Positions 1-9,149 are shown, numbered from the stretch's first letter. The stretch is DNA of 64,000 bases from Desulforamulus putei DSM 12395 (GCF_900129195.1 NZ_FQUY01000001.1:124001-188000); one strand, 5' to 3'. The notes: generated by a model from the sequence alone, not told the origin. Made by a program: numbers and translations.

Positions 1-1
1 A

Positions 2-829
2 ATCACGGCTTCCTGGCCGGTGCATACCGAAAGCGAGCACAGCCTGCACCAGGCCCGGAAAAATGCCGCTGCCAGCACCATCCTGCTGGTTTGCCGCAAG
101 CGGGAAACCGACGGTTCCGGCGGCTGGTGGGAGGATATCCTGCCGGAAGTACGCCGGACCGCACTGCAAAAGGTGCAGGAATTTATGGCAGCGGATATCA
201 CCGGTGTGGACCTTTACCTGGCCACCTTCGGTCCGGTGCTGGGAGTTCTTTCCCGCCACTGGCCGGTACAGGACCGCAGCGGCGAAGCCATCAGCCCGGA
301 CAAAGCCCTGGACGAAGCCCGCCGGGTGGTCACCGATTACCGTGTGCAGAGCCTGCTGCAGGGGCGGCGGGGCCGGTTTGACCCGGTGACCCGCTGGTAC
401 ATCCTGGCCTGGGATATCTACCAAGCACCCCAGTTCCCCTTTGACGAGGGGCACAAGCTGGCACTGAGTGTGGGAGTGGATATCGATGCCCTGCGCACCC
501 AGAAACAAATTTATAAAAAGGACGGCAACTTTATTGTTCTTACCAGCCCCAGGGAACGCTCCCGCCGAGGACAGGTAGACGTCAATGCCCAGTCCTTTAC
601 CAGTTATATTGACGCCATCCACACCGCTCTTTTGATTTATGAAGAGGACGGGGCGGCAGCCGTTCGCCGCTTTGTCCAGCAGGCCAATCTGTTACAGAGC
701 GATGATTTTCTCTCAGCTTATGCGGCCTTGGTGCGGGCCATTCCGGCAGGGCAGCCCGAGCACCTGCAGTTGAAGGATATGGCCCTTGCTGCAATGGATG
801 AGAAGCTGGATCAATTGTCTTTATGGTAG
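2..829 (+). CDS. DUF1156-type DNA methyltransferase, C-terminal part (5' end outside window)
   Basis: The open frame enters from the left edge with no start and runs to a TAG stop, leaving about 275 C-terminal residues. The opening residues TASWPVHTE are typical of the C-terminal half of DUF1156 adenine-specific DNA methyltransferases. The NPPY catalytic motif would lie upstream, so activity cannot be judged here. Only 11 bases separate it from the PLD-SNF2 helicase gene, so the two are probably co-transcribed. DUF1156 methylases accompany helicases and nucleases in anti-phage islands (DISARM- and ARMADA-like loci), where the methylase marks self DNA. The family call rests on recognition of the tail only; the defence role is inferred from the neighbour. 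Confidence 0.72.
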   Translation: MTASWPVHTESEHSLHQARKNAAASTILLVCRKRETDGSGGWWEDILPEVRRTALQKVQEFMAADITGVDLYLATFGPVLGVLSRHWPVQDRSGEAISPDKALDEARRVVTDYRVQSLLQGRRGRFDPVTRWYILAWDIYQAPQFPFDEGHKLALSVGVDIDALRTQKQIYKKDGNFIVLTSPRERSRRGQVDVNAQSFTSYIDAIHTALLIYEEDGAAAVRRFVQQANLLQSDDFLSAYAALVRAIPAGQPEHLQLKDMALAAMDEKLDQLSLW

Positions 830-840
830 GTGAGTAAACC

Positions 841-3800
841 ATGACCCACCTGAACTTACGGGAATATCCCTGGCGTCACCGCTATAGCTGGGAAGTGAGT
901 AATCCGGTAAAAGATTTCTATGTGCCGGCTCTCTCCCGCAGTGTACTGTACCAGCGCAAGGCCGGTTATTTCAGCAGTACTGCGCTGGCGGTGGCTGCCC
1001 AGGGGGTGGCCCGGCTCATTGCCAACGGCGGACGCATGCAGCTTTTAGTTGGCTGCCAACTGTCACCAGAGGATGTTCAAGCCATTCAGGAAGGATATGA
1101 TCTGAAAGAAAAGGTGGCCCAGAACTTACTGGACAAGTTCAACCAGCCGGTGGATCAGATTATGCAAGACCGGTTGGCCGCCCTGGCCTACATGGTGGCG
1201 AAAGGCACGTTGGAAATCAAAGTGGCCTTACCCACCGATGGCAACGGCCAGGTGGTAGCCAGTGACGGCGACGAAGGTATTTTCCATGAAAAGGTAGGCA
1301 TCTTTACCGATGCCCTGGGTCAAAAGCTGGCTTTTAGCGGCAGTATCAATGAAACCAAACAGGGTTGGTTGAAAAACCGGGAGAGTTTTCACGTGTTTAA
1401 ATCCTGGTCACAGGATGCAGCACACCTGGCAGAGGAAGAAGAGGAATTTCGTCTGCTCTGGCAGGGGGCCGGGCGGTATACCCTGGTGGTGGATTTTCCC
1501 CAGGCGGTAGAGAAGGAACTGCTGAAATACAAGCCGGAGGAGGAACCCCGCCAGGACCCGCTGGAAGTTAGCGAACCGGAAGAAGTGAAAACCGGTAACC
1601 CCGGTCTCCTCTGGCAGTTTATTAAAGATGCACCTTACCTGAAAAACGGGCATGCCCTGGCGGAGGCTTTCAGTACGGTGGACCCCTGGCCCCACCAGCG
1701 GCAGGTGGTCAACAAAGTGGTTGCCAATTATACCGGGCGGTTCCTGTTGTCCGATGAGGTAGGTTTGGGGAAAACCATCGAAGCTGGTTTGGTGCTCAAG
1801 AAGCTACTGCTTACCGGGCTGGTACGGCGGTGTCTCATTTTAACCCCCAAGTCGGTAATACGCCAGTGGCAGGAGGAATTGCGGGAGAAATTTAACCTGC
1901 ATATTCCCCGTTACGAGCAAAATGCCTTTTGGGATGCGCAGGGACGGCAAATACCGGTGCCGGGGGGCAATCCCTGGGACAGCACGGATGTGGCATTGGC
2001 TTCCTGCCAGCTCATGAAGCGTGAGGACCGCTGGAGCGAACTGCTAACAGCTGAGGATTGGGATTTAATCATCCTGGACGAGGCACACAACGCCCGCCGC
2101 AGCGGGGTGTCTAATAAGTACAGCGACCGCAACAAGTTGCTGCAGTTGATGGATCAGCTGGAGCGCAAGACCCGGGGGTTGCTGCTGCTGTCGGCAACAC
2201 CTATGCAGTTGGACCCGGTGGAGTTATGGGACCTGCTGGTAATTCTGGGTATGGGCGGTTTGTGGGGAGCCCGGGCGGAGGATTTCAAAAGATACTTCCT
2301 GGAAGTCCGAAAAATGCCGGAAGCCGGAGAAATTGATTTTCTCATTAAGATGCTGAAGGATTACCAACGACTGGCGGGTCCGGAGGCTGATCTCTGCCGA
2401 CTACCTGGCGACGATAACGTGGGGTTAATTACCAGGCGCAAGCTGGCAAGCCTGTTCCAAAGCAATGTTCCTGCGCTGGAATATAAATCTCTTAATCAGA
2501 AGGATAAGGAAGTCTTAACTAAAATCCTGTCAAGCAACACACCCATCAAGCATTTTATGTTGCGCAACACTCGCAATGTGTTGCGATATTACCAAAAGAA
2601 AGGTTGGCTGGACCAGAACATTCCCAACCGGGATGTAAAAGATGTGTTTATTGATCTTGATCCGGTGGATGAGAAACCCCTTTACGATCGGATTGAGGAA
2701 TACATCAGCAAATATTACAAAAAGGCGTTGGAAGAAAAACGAAGCGGCCTGGGTTTTATTATGACCATTTACCGCCGGCGTCTAACCAGTAGTTTTTTTG
2801 CCATTACCAAAAGCCTGGAGCGCAGGCTGGCGTTTCTTAAGGGAGATGACACGGCTGCTCAGGAATGGCTGGATGAACTGGAAGAATTGTTTGATGATGA
2901 ACGACAAGAGCTCAGCGAGGACAGTAAAAAATTACTGGATCAGAGGGGAAATGCCGATGAGGAAATTGAATTTCTGGAGAATTTCCTCTACGACCTGCAA
3001 TCTTTAGGCAAAGATTCTAAATATGCGCAACTGGATAACCACTTGCGGGACTACCTTAACCGCCATTCTAAAGTAATTATTTTTACCCAGTACACCGACA
3101 CCATGAGGTACCTAAGGGAGCAATTGCAGTCCTACCGCAACCGCCTGGCCTGTTATTCAGGCGATGGGGGTGAATATTGGGACGGCCATAGCTGGCGGTT
3201 GACCACCAAAGAAGATATTAAGGAAAAGTTCGCCGCCGGGCAATACCAGATTCTTCTCTGTACGGACGCTGCCAGTGAGGGTTTGAACTTACAGACTTGT
3301 GGTCTCTTGATCAATTACGATATGCCCTGGAACCCCATGCGGGTGGAACAGCGCATCGGCCGTATTGACCGCATCGGCCAGCAGTTTAAAACAGTGGAAA
3401 TCCTCAACTATTTCTACAAGGATACGGTGGAGGAAACCATCTACCAACGCCTTTCACACCGCATCGGTTGGTTCAACCAGGTGGTGGGGGAACTGCAGCC
3501 CATCCTGTCCCTGGGTTCCCTGGCGGCCAAAATCCCGCTGGCCATTAAAAAGGTGGCCATGTCCGGGGGAGAGGAAAAGGAAGCGGTGTTGGCAGAAGTG
3601 GTGGCCGACCTGTTGGAAGAGGCTGAGAAGGCGAAAGATAACGCCATTAATTTGGATATTTATGCCCAGCAGCTCAGCGTTGTACCAGAGAAGCAACGAC
3701 CGCCGGTGACCCCTCTGGAGTTAGAAAGAATTTTTACAGCCACACTTTTGCCGGAGGGAGTATCCCTCCAGCCGGGGCAGGAAAAAGGTGTTTACCTTCT

Positions 3801-4488
3801 ATCGTTTAAAAACCAAAGCTATAGAGTTACCTTTAATCCCAGGGTGTACGATCGAAGACCAGACAGCGTAAAACTATTGGCCTATGGGGAACCGCTTTTT
3901 GAACAATTGCTAAATGGGATCTCTTTGGAACAGACAAATCCGTTACCAGTGGTCAGGATAGAGGCAGCACAGGATCCACCCCTGGTGGGATATTTCTATA
4001 AAGACGAAGCAAACCAGTGGCAGGAGATCACCAATGCCACACAATACCAGGAACTGGTCAATGGTAACGGCCAGGTAGAAATAACAGAAGAGGAAAGAGC
4101 GGAGTTACAGAACCGTTTGATCAGAACCAGAGCCAGTGAGCTTCAAGTTGCAGCACAAATCCCGGCAAAACGCAGGCAGGAGCGTCTGGCAGCGGTCCGG
4201 GAGAAGGCGCGGCAGATTTTATATAAGCTGCTGTGTTATGAAGCGGTCCGCCAGGATACCCTGAATGTGCAAAAAATACTGGGGCCCAAAATTCAAAGGG
4301 GAGATATTCACTATGGTCCTTTGCTCAAACTGGCGCAGACATCTCCGGCCAACATCAAACTCAACGCTGCAGAGGTGGCCGGGTATAAAGGAATGAAACC
4401 AGAAGCACTGTCAGCTAAAACCGGTGCCCTGTACATAGAGGCAGAGAATCTGGTGAAGGAGTACAAGTATTTAACGGGGAGTTTTTAA
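841..4488 (+). CDS. PLD-nuclease/SNF2-helicase fusion, probable defence effector
   Basis: A 1215-residue protein. Residues about 30-220 form a phospholipase-D-like nuclease domain with one HxK motif (FHEKVGIF, His149 and Lys151) followed by SGSIN. A SNF2 motor follows: Walker A GLGKT with Lys311, DEAH at 413-416, LLLSATP, then a helicase-C domain with IIFTQY, SEGLNLQ and a final RIGRIDRIGQ arginine motif. The tail from about 940 is charged and unassigned. All core helicase motifs are intact. Single-HKD PLD domains usually work as dimers. With the DUF1156 methylase just upstream this resembles DrmD-like SNF2 proteins of DISARM-type systems, where the motor acts on foreign DNA. Domains are certain; the system assignment is inference because upstream partners lie outside the window. 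Confidence 0.85.
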   Translation: MTHLNLREYPWRHRYSWEVSNPVKDFYVPALSRSVLYQRKAGYFSSTALAVAAQGVARLIANGGRMQLLVGCQLSPEDVQAIQEGYDLKEKVAQNLLDKFNQPVDQIMQDRLAALAYMVAKGTLEIKVALPTDGNGQVVASDGDEGIFHEKVGIFTDALGQKLAFSGSINETKQGWLKNRESFHVFKSWSQDAAHLAEEEEEFRLLWQGAGRYTLVVDFPQAVEKELLKYKPEEEPRQDPLEVSEPEEVKTGNPGLLWQFIKDAPYLKNGHALAEAFSTVDPWPHQRQVVNKVVANYTGRFLLSDEVGLGKTIEAGLVLKKLLLTGLVRRCLILTPKSVIRQWQEELREKFNLHIPRYEQNAFWDAQGRQIPVPGGNPWDSTDVALASCQLMKREDRWSELLTAEDWDLIILDEAHNARRSGVSNKYSDRNKLLQLMDQLERKTRGLLLLSATPMQLDPVELWDLLVILGMGGLWGARAEDFKRYFLEVRKMPEAGEIDFLIKMLKDYQRLAGPEADLCRLPGDDNVGLITRRKLASLFQSNVPALEYKSLNQKDKEVLTKILSSNTPIKHFMLRNTRNVLRYYQKKGWLDQNIPNRDVKDVFIDLDPVDEKPLYDRIEEYISKYYKKALEEKRSGLGFIMTIYRRRLTSSFFAITKSLERRLAFLKGDDTAAQEWLDELEELFDDERQELSEDSKKLLDQRGNADEEIEFLENFLYDLQSLGKDSKYAQLDNHLRDYLNRHSKVIIFTQYTDTMRYLREQLQSYRNRLACYSGDGGEYWDGHSWRLTTKEDIKEKFAAGQYQILLCTDAASEGLNLQTCGLLINYDMPWNPMRVEQRIGRIDRIGQQFKTVEILNYFYKDTVEETIYQRLSHRIGWFNQVVGELQPILSLGSLAAKIPLAIKKVAMSGGEEKEAVLAEVVADLLEEAEKAKDNAINLDIYAQQLSVVPEKQRPPVTPLELERIFTATLLPEGVSLQPGQEKGVYLLSFKNQSYRVTFNPRVYDRRPDSVKLLAYGEPLFEQLLNGISLEQTNPLPVVRIEAAQDPPLVGYFYKDEANQWQEITNATQYQELVNGNGQVEITEEERAELQNRLIRTRASELQVAAQIPAKRRQERLAAVREKARQILYKLLCYEAVRQDTLNVQKILGPKIQRGDIHYGPLLKLAQTSPANIKLNAAEVAGYKGMKPEALSAKTGALYIEAENLVKEYKYLTGSF

Positions 4489-4508
4489 GAGATAACCATT
4501 GTACCAAA

Positions 4509-4540
4509 GTATCCCGGTCATTTTGGGCCGGGATACCCTT
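4509..4540 (+). terminator. Stem-loop after the helicase gene
   Basis: Nine-base arms GTATCCCGG (4509-4517) and CCGGGATAC (4528-4536) flank a 10-base loop, 20 bases past the helicase stop. The T-tract is short (CCCTTTAT), so it is a plausible rather than a textbook terminator. Confidence 0.55.
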
Positions 4541-4710
4541 TATGATTAATCTACTCATCAAGATTATATCAATATTAGTAATGAATAGACATATATCGGT
4601 TCTACCGTGATTGTCGGAAGGGATAACCCAAAGGTTAATTACTTTATTCAATAAAAAAATGACCAACTGGAAATTATTTGTTGGTCAATATGATACAAAG
4701 GGGTTGGATC

Positions 4711-5468
4711 ATGCCTCTATGTGTTTATTGTGGTCAAGAAAAGCCTGCTGAACAATTTTCGCGAGAACATGTTATCCCTAGGGCCATTGGAGGTAATTTA
4801 AGACCTTATAACCCTTTTACATTAAATCAGGTATGTAAAAGGTGTAATAGCATATGTGGTACGTACATCGATGGTCCCTTTGTTAAGAACTGGTTGACCC
4901 AGAACTACAGGGCCGAAATCGCTAAAAAATACGTAAACATTAATAGTAACCCCATTCTACCACTAATCTACTTTGGACCAGTTAATGGACTTGTCTATAA
5001 AGAAAAAATATGTGAATTGTGGTTAGGGCCCACTGGTGATACAATTTATCACTTTCATGAACCTTACCCGGAAGAACCTGATGTTCCCCCAATGGTAGGA
5101 ATACCTACCTATGCCCGGACTGATCAAATCGATCATGGCTTTGCGTTTCTTTTTGTCCGCTCCAATAATCCGGTTTGGCATCCTACCATCCTGCATTCCT
5201 TTAATGAACAATTCAAACAATCTGTTATATCTACGAAACACAGGCAGCGACTATTATAATATCCTCCGAACCGGAACATTGGGAGGGTATAATTAAAGAA
5301 GAAGGATTAGTCTATGTCATATCTCCTGGCTTACAAAGATATGTAGGTCCTAAAAACATAGGAACATTTATAGCACATAAAATTGAAGGAGATTTTTCTG
5401 ACCCTGATTTGGCTGAACTGGAAAATGAAATGAGCAAAAATAATGGTTTGCCACCATTTATGATCTAA
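4711..5468 (+). pseudogene. HNH endonuclease gene broken by a frameshift
   Basis: The frame from ATG 4711 (GGGG ribosome site 8-12 bases upstream) encodes a zinc-binding HNH nuclease: CVYC near the start, EHVIPRAIGGN carrying the catalytic His, and CKRCN completing the second Cys pair. It stops at 5259. The next 210 bases, read in the frame one base back, stay open and protein-like (ISSEPEHWEG, VYVISPGLQRY, then acidic residues up to FMI and a TAA at 5468). The simplest reading is one lost base near 5215-5245 in a gene of about 252 codons. The N-terminal 182 residues with the HNH centre could still be made. Homing nucleases and McrA-like restriction enzymes share this fold. A sequencing error would look the same. 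Confidence 0.75.
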
Positions 5469-5542
5469 GGGATTGGTCTTCCACATTCTAATCTCAGCTA
5501 ATGTAAAGACCAGTGGCAGCCACACAGTGCAGAATATTCATG

Positions 5543-5573
5543 ATCTGCTAATGTATGTTTAGCAGATTTTTAT
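5543..5573 (+). terminator. Rho-independent terminator upstream of the SecB-like operon
   Basis: Perfect nine-base arms ATCTGCTAA (5543-5551) and TTAGCAGAT (5559-5567), seven-base loop, then TTTTATT. It separates the broken HNH gene from the next operon, which must therefore have its own promoter. Confidence 0.8.
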
Positions 5574-5664
5574 TGTCTACAGGCAGGAAAACTCTTCCTG
5601 GTGTAGAATTGATATTGTACTAAAAAAGTAACAAATTTTTTATTGAGTGAATAAATAAATATAT

Positions 5665-5686
5665 TACAGGCAATATTTTGCCTGTA
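5665..5686 (+). promoter_or_regulatory. 22-bp palindrome, candidate operator of the SecB-like trio
   Basis: Arms TACAGGCAA (5665-5673) and TTGCCTGTA (5678-5686) pair perfectly around four A/T bases and end 25 bases before the TTG start at 5712. A further half-site TACAGGCA lies at 5578-5585. Repeated half-sites close to a start are typical of autoregulated toxin-antitoxin operons. No T-tract follows, so a terminator is unlikely. The operator role is inference. Confidence 0.5.
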
Positions 5687-5711
5687 CGATTAATTAAAAG
5701 AGGGCGATAAT

Positions 5712-6596
5712 TTGTCCGAAATCAAAGATTTTTTCCGGCAAGAAAGTGAGTTTTTGCTTAATCTTTGCCAGCAATTTGCACCTGAATATCACGAGCAGGT
5801 GCAAAAATCGTTTATCCAGTCCCCGCTGTTGCCCAAGGGCTCCTTTAATTTATTGTTAGCTGGCAAGGGTAAACCGGATAGCTCTTTATATGAGACACTG
5901 GCCTTTGCTGCCTATGACAGTTTTGTTAAAGCCTATCTGGAGCAGTTGTGTGCTTACGTCTCAATGGTGATTCGCGAAACCGCAGTGGAAGCAAAATTGC
6001 CAGAGAGTAAAGATAAAGAAATATCCCTGGATCATGTGCTTAACTACCTGGAAGTATTGACATTGGACGATCCGGTACTGGAGTGGTTTGTGGCTACAGG
6101 TGCACCTAACCTAAACCAGGTGCGAAAGCAACTAAGTGTTTTAAACATTGAACAACTGAGTGATTTGGTGCGCCAGCTTGAGTATTATGTGCAGTATTTT
6201 ACAGATGACCCGGAGAAGTGCGAAAGCTTTAGCTTTTTAGTGGACATTCTGGAAAGATTGCCTAAGGATATGGAGGAGTTGGAACTCCTGCGGATCGACC
6301 AGGTATGGATGGAACTACTTAGGTACAAAGGTAGAGAAACTGAAGTTGTTTTTCCGTCAGTTAATCAGATAACCATTAGGCTTTCTGTAACTGTTGAAGA
6401 AAACAACCAATCATTACCTGATTTCAGGCAAGAATGTCTTCCGTCTGATAGATACGGTACAGAAAAAAGATATATGACATCATCTTACGGCAACAAATGG
6501 AATAAAGAAGTTACAATCAGAGATTTAAGCAAAGTAATACCAGGGAGTGGCAAAAATGAAGAAACAAGTAGTTGCCCACAAAGTCCAGCTGCTTGA
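5712..6596 (+). CDS. Uncharacterised 294-residue protein, first gene of the SecB-like operon
   Basis: I do not recognise a family. It starts at TTG 5712 with AGAGGG about 10 bases upstream. Residues 1-215 look mostly helical and acidic (for example LDHVLNYLEVL and VRQLEYYVQYF). Residues about 220-240 resemble a short beta region, and the tail (SSYGNKWNKEV onward) is polar and probably flexible. No signal peptide, membrane segment, metal site or helix-turn-helix is evident. It overlaps the next gene by 41 bases, and that gene overlaps the third by 4 bases, so the three are very likely translated together. By analogy with toxin-antitoxin-chaperone loci, an acidic, tail-bearing protein beside a SecB-like chaperone could be the antitoxin or chaperone client. 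That role is inference only. Confidence 0.6.
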   Translation: MSEIKDFFRQESEFLLNLCQQFAPEYHEQVQKSFIQSPLLPKGSFNLLLAGKGKPDSSLYETLAFAAYDSFVKAYLEQLCAYVSMVIRETAVEAKLPESKDKEISLDHVLNYLEVLTLDDPVLEWFVATGAPNLNQVRKQLSVLNIEQLSDLVRQLEYYVQYFTDDPEKCESFSFLVDILERLPKDMEELELLRIDQVWMELLRYKGRETEVVFPSVNQITIRLSVTVEENNQSLPDFRQECLPSDRYGTEKRYMTSSYGNKWNKEVTIRDLSKVIPGSGKNEETSSCPQSPAA

Positions 6597-6996
6597 TGTT
6601 TTTATAGAAAAAATTAATTGCCAAAGGGTAGCAGACTTCCAAAGTGGTATCCCTTACGATGTAGTTTTTAGTGTAAAGGCCAAGACTATTAATAATAATT
6701 TGGCATACGGTTACTTTAGAATAAAGATATTATTTAACAAGGAACCGAAAATTTTTAACTTGGATATTACAGTGCGTGGTGAATTCAAGTGTGAGAAAAC
6801 AACAAACCGAACAGAGCTAAAGAGATTTGTGGAACAACAGGGTTTACCTCTATTACTGCCTTGGGCTAGGCAGGCAGTAGCTTCATTAACCTTGTCTATG
6901 GGGCTGCCCCCGTTGCTTTTACCTTTAATTGATGTTTTTGCCACGATTCGTTCCAATGAACCAGTAAAAGAAGAAAGTAAGGGGTCAAAGGGATGA
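6556..6996 (+). CDS. SecB-like chaperone
   Basis: 146 residues from ATG 6556; an in-frame GTG lies three codons earlier. The C-terminal part shows the SecB signature: a run around LLPWARQAVASLT and then MGLPPLLLPLIDV, which in SecB forms the end of the client-binding groove and the long helices. The middle contains alternating strands (YFRIKILF, LDITVRGEF) as in the SecB barrel. Canonical SecB is a proteobacterial export chaperone. SecB-like proteins in other lineages are often dedicated to one antitoxin, as in mycobacterial HigBA-SecB or the phage-defence CmdTAC locus. Lying between an unknown gene and a nuclease-like gene in a defence island, it most likely serves one of them. Fold call is good; client is inferred. 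Confidence 0.78.
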   Translation: MKKQVVAHKVQLLDVFIEKINCQRVADFQSGIPYDVVFSVKAKTINNNLAYGYFRIKILFNKEPKIFNLDITVRGEFKCEKTTNRTELKRFVEQQGLPLLLPWARQAVASLTLSMGLPPLLLPLIDVFATIRSNEPVKEESKGSKG

Positions 6997-7730
6997 AGGT
7001 CAATTTTATTCATACAGATGAATATATGGACTACGTACACAGTCAGCAGGAAATTCATGATCTTGCTGACTTTTTACTTTCAGAGCCGGAGTTCTTGCCA
7101 GAGGTTGCAGCGGCTGTATTAAAAAGCTATAAATTAGGAGAGTTTGAAAAATGGCGAATGAGTTATTTAAATCTAAATAATCTTGCCAAGGCGAAGGCCA
7201 AGAGAGCCAAGCAAGAAAGGTTTGCCACCATGCTAAAAAAGGTTTTTGATCTGGCACTAACCCCACCGGAGGGAGAGAGTGAGGAGCAATTTTTGAAAAA
7301 GCTGCGTGGTGGCATACTGGAGGTATTAGTAAGCCGATTTCTGGTTGAACGGTACTGTTGTCTTAGCTCAAACTGTCTGGTTTGTGTTGATGGCCAGGTG
7401 CTGAAGGCTAAGCCGGAAGACACGGCAGGTAAAACAATGGACGTAGCAGGAGTAGACAAGCTGGCTGATACTCAAATTGGCGAATGGTACGAGTGTAAAG
7501 TCAGCAGTAGATTTACCAGTGAAAAAACAATAGCTTTTATTCAGCAGACACGGCAGCTGCTGGCAAGCAAAGGGGCCAAGGACCTTTTAGTGTCACTGGT
7601 ATCCTTTGAGAATAAAACTTTATGGAGCAGCCTTTTTAAAAAATACGGCTATGCCGAACAGAAAATGATTGGCCAGAACGAGTTGGCTTCTCTGATTAGT
7701 TATGACAAGGTTAAACGGGTGCTAATATAA
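6993..7730 (+). CDS. PD-(D/E)XK nuclease-like protein, third gene of the SecB-like operon
   Basis: 245 residues; its ATG overlaps the stop of the SecB-like gene (ATGA), indicating translational coupling. Residues 1-95 are helical and lysine-rich (LAKAKAKRAKQ), a possible DNA- or partner-binding part. From about residue 100 the order of a PD-(D/E)XK centre appears: a helix glutamate in GGILEVLV, an Asp in KTMDVAGVD, and then EWYECKVSS supplying E-x-K about 17 residues later, followed by helix IAFIQQTRQLL. These are the expected metal and catalytic positions. I infer a DNA-cleaving effector or toxin. Some PD-(D/E)XK folds in TA-like loci are inactive binding domains, so activity is not assured. 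Confidence 0.7.
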   Translation: MKVNFIHTDEYMDYVHSQQEIHDLADFLLSEPEFLPEVAAAVLKSYKLGEFEKWRMSYLNLNNLAKAKAKRAKQERFATMLKKVFDLALTPPEGESEEQFLKKLRGGILEVLVSRFLVERYCCLSSNCLVCVDGQVLKAKPEDTAGKTMDVAGVDKLADTQIGEWYECKVSSRFTSEKTIAFIQQTRQLLASKGAKDLLVSLVSFENKTLWSSLFKKYGYAEQKMIGQNELASLISYDKVKRVLI

Positions 7731-7798
7731 AGAATATTTTGTAGCTAATCACCTAATTTGACGGTGAATTTCTCACTGTCAATGACGTAGGAAATATA

Positions 7799-9149
7799 AC
7801 GTCAACCTGCCAGGGTTCTGTGGCCAATAACGAGCAGTTTCACAGGTGGCTGGTGGAGGGGGTGGATGTTCTCTACCAGCGGGCTGGCAGGCAGGTGGGG
7901 GACAAAGTCTGGCTGGTTGATTTCCACCGGCCGGATAACAATGAGTTTCTGGTGGTGAACCAGTTTACGGTCATTGAGCAGCAGCAAAATAAACGGCCAG
8001 CCCCTGGTGGTGATGGAGTTAAAAAACCCGGCGGCCGAGCAGGCCACAGTGCGTAAGGCTTATGACCAACTGCAAACCTATAAGGGGACCATTCCTTCCC
8101 TGTTTACCTACAATGCCTTTATGGTGGCATCGGACGGGCTGGAGGCCAGGGCGGGCCCCCTGTCTGCCGGCTACTCCCGCTTTATGGCCTGGAAGACCAA
8201 AGACGGTTTGCGGGAGGCCTCTCCCTTTGTCAGTCAGCTGGAAGTGCTGATTGAGGGCATGCTGAAGAAAGAAACTCTGCTTGATTTAATCCGGCACTTC
8301 ATTGTTTTTGAACAAGTGCGGCAAGAAGATCCCCAAACGGGTCTTACCATGATGGAAACGGTGAAGAAACTGGCGGCTTATCACCAGTATTACGCGGTTA
8401 ATAAGGCGGTGGCCAGCACCCAACGGGCAGCGAGTCAGACTGGTGACCGGAAAGCCGGTGTGATCTGGCATACCCAGGGCAGCGGCAAGTCTCTGTCAAT
8501 GGTTTTCTACGCCGGCAAGCTGGTGCAAAGTTTGGATAACCCCACCATTGTAGTGATAACCGACCGCAACGATTTGGATGACCAGCTTTTTGATACCTTC
8601 GCCTCCTGTACCCAGGTATTACGGCAGGCACCGGTGCAGGCGAAGGACCGGGAACACCTCAAGGAACTGTTGAAGGTGGCCTCCGGGGGCATTGTGTTTA
8701 CGACCATTCAGAAATTCCTGCCGGAGAAGGGGAAGTCTGAGTTTGACAGACTATCCGATCGCCGCAATATTGTGGTAATTGCCGACGAAGCCCACCGTAC
8801 CCAGTATGGTTTTGAGGCTAAGCTGGTGGAGGAAAGGGACGAGCAAGGCCAGGTCATTGGCCAGCGTATTTCCTATGGCTTTGCCAAGTACATGCGGGAT
8901 GCCCTGCCCAATGCCACCTATATTGGTTTTACCGGTACCCCCATCGAAGGTACGGACGTCAACACGCCGGCTGTCTTTGGTAATTATGTAGATATCTATG
9001 ATATTGCCCAAGCGGTGGATGACGGGGCTACGGTACGCATTTACTACGAGAGCCGCTTGGCTAAAGTAAATCTTAGCGAGGAAGGGCGGCAACTGCTGGA
9101 GGAATTCGACCGGGAGCAAGTAGATACGACCTCCCTTCGCCAGCCGTAG
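7799..9149 (+). pseudogene. hsdR: Type I restriction endonuclease R subunit (hsdR), truncated and frameshifted
   Basis: Clear HsdR sequence in two frames. The first (ANNEQFHRWLVEGV, then VDFHRPDNNEF and NQFTVIEQ) ends near 7985. The second resumes at INGQPLVVMELKNPA, lacking the roughly eight residues usually found between, so a small deletion caused the shift. The nuclease core (ELKNP) is followed by the motor: GVIWHTQGSGKSL as Walker A, DEAHRTQYG, and GFTGTPIEGTD. The frame stops at 9149 after about 450 residues where HsdR normally runs to about 1000. The start and roughly 60 N-terminal residues are also missing. No hsdM or hsdS lies nearby. This is a dead remnant of a type I system. Confidence 0.88.

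Noticed and set aside
841-4488. Assignment of the helicase to DISARM as drmD with gene symbol
   Set aside because: The DrmA/DrmB partners that define DISARM are not in the window, so a named symbol would overstate the evidence.
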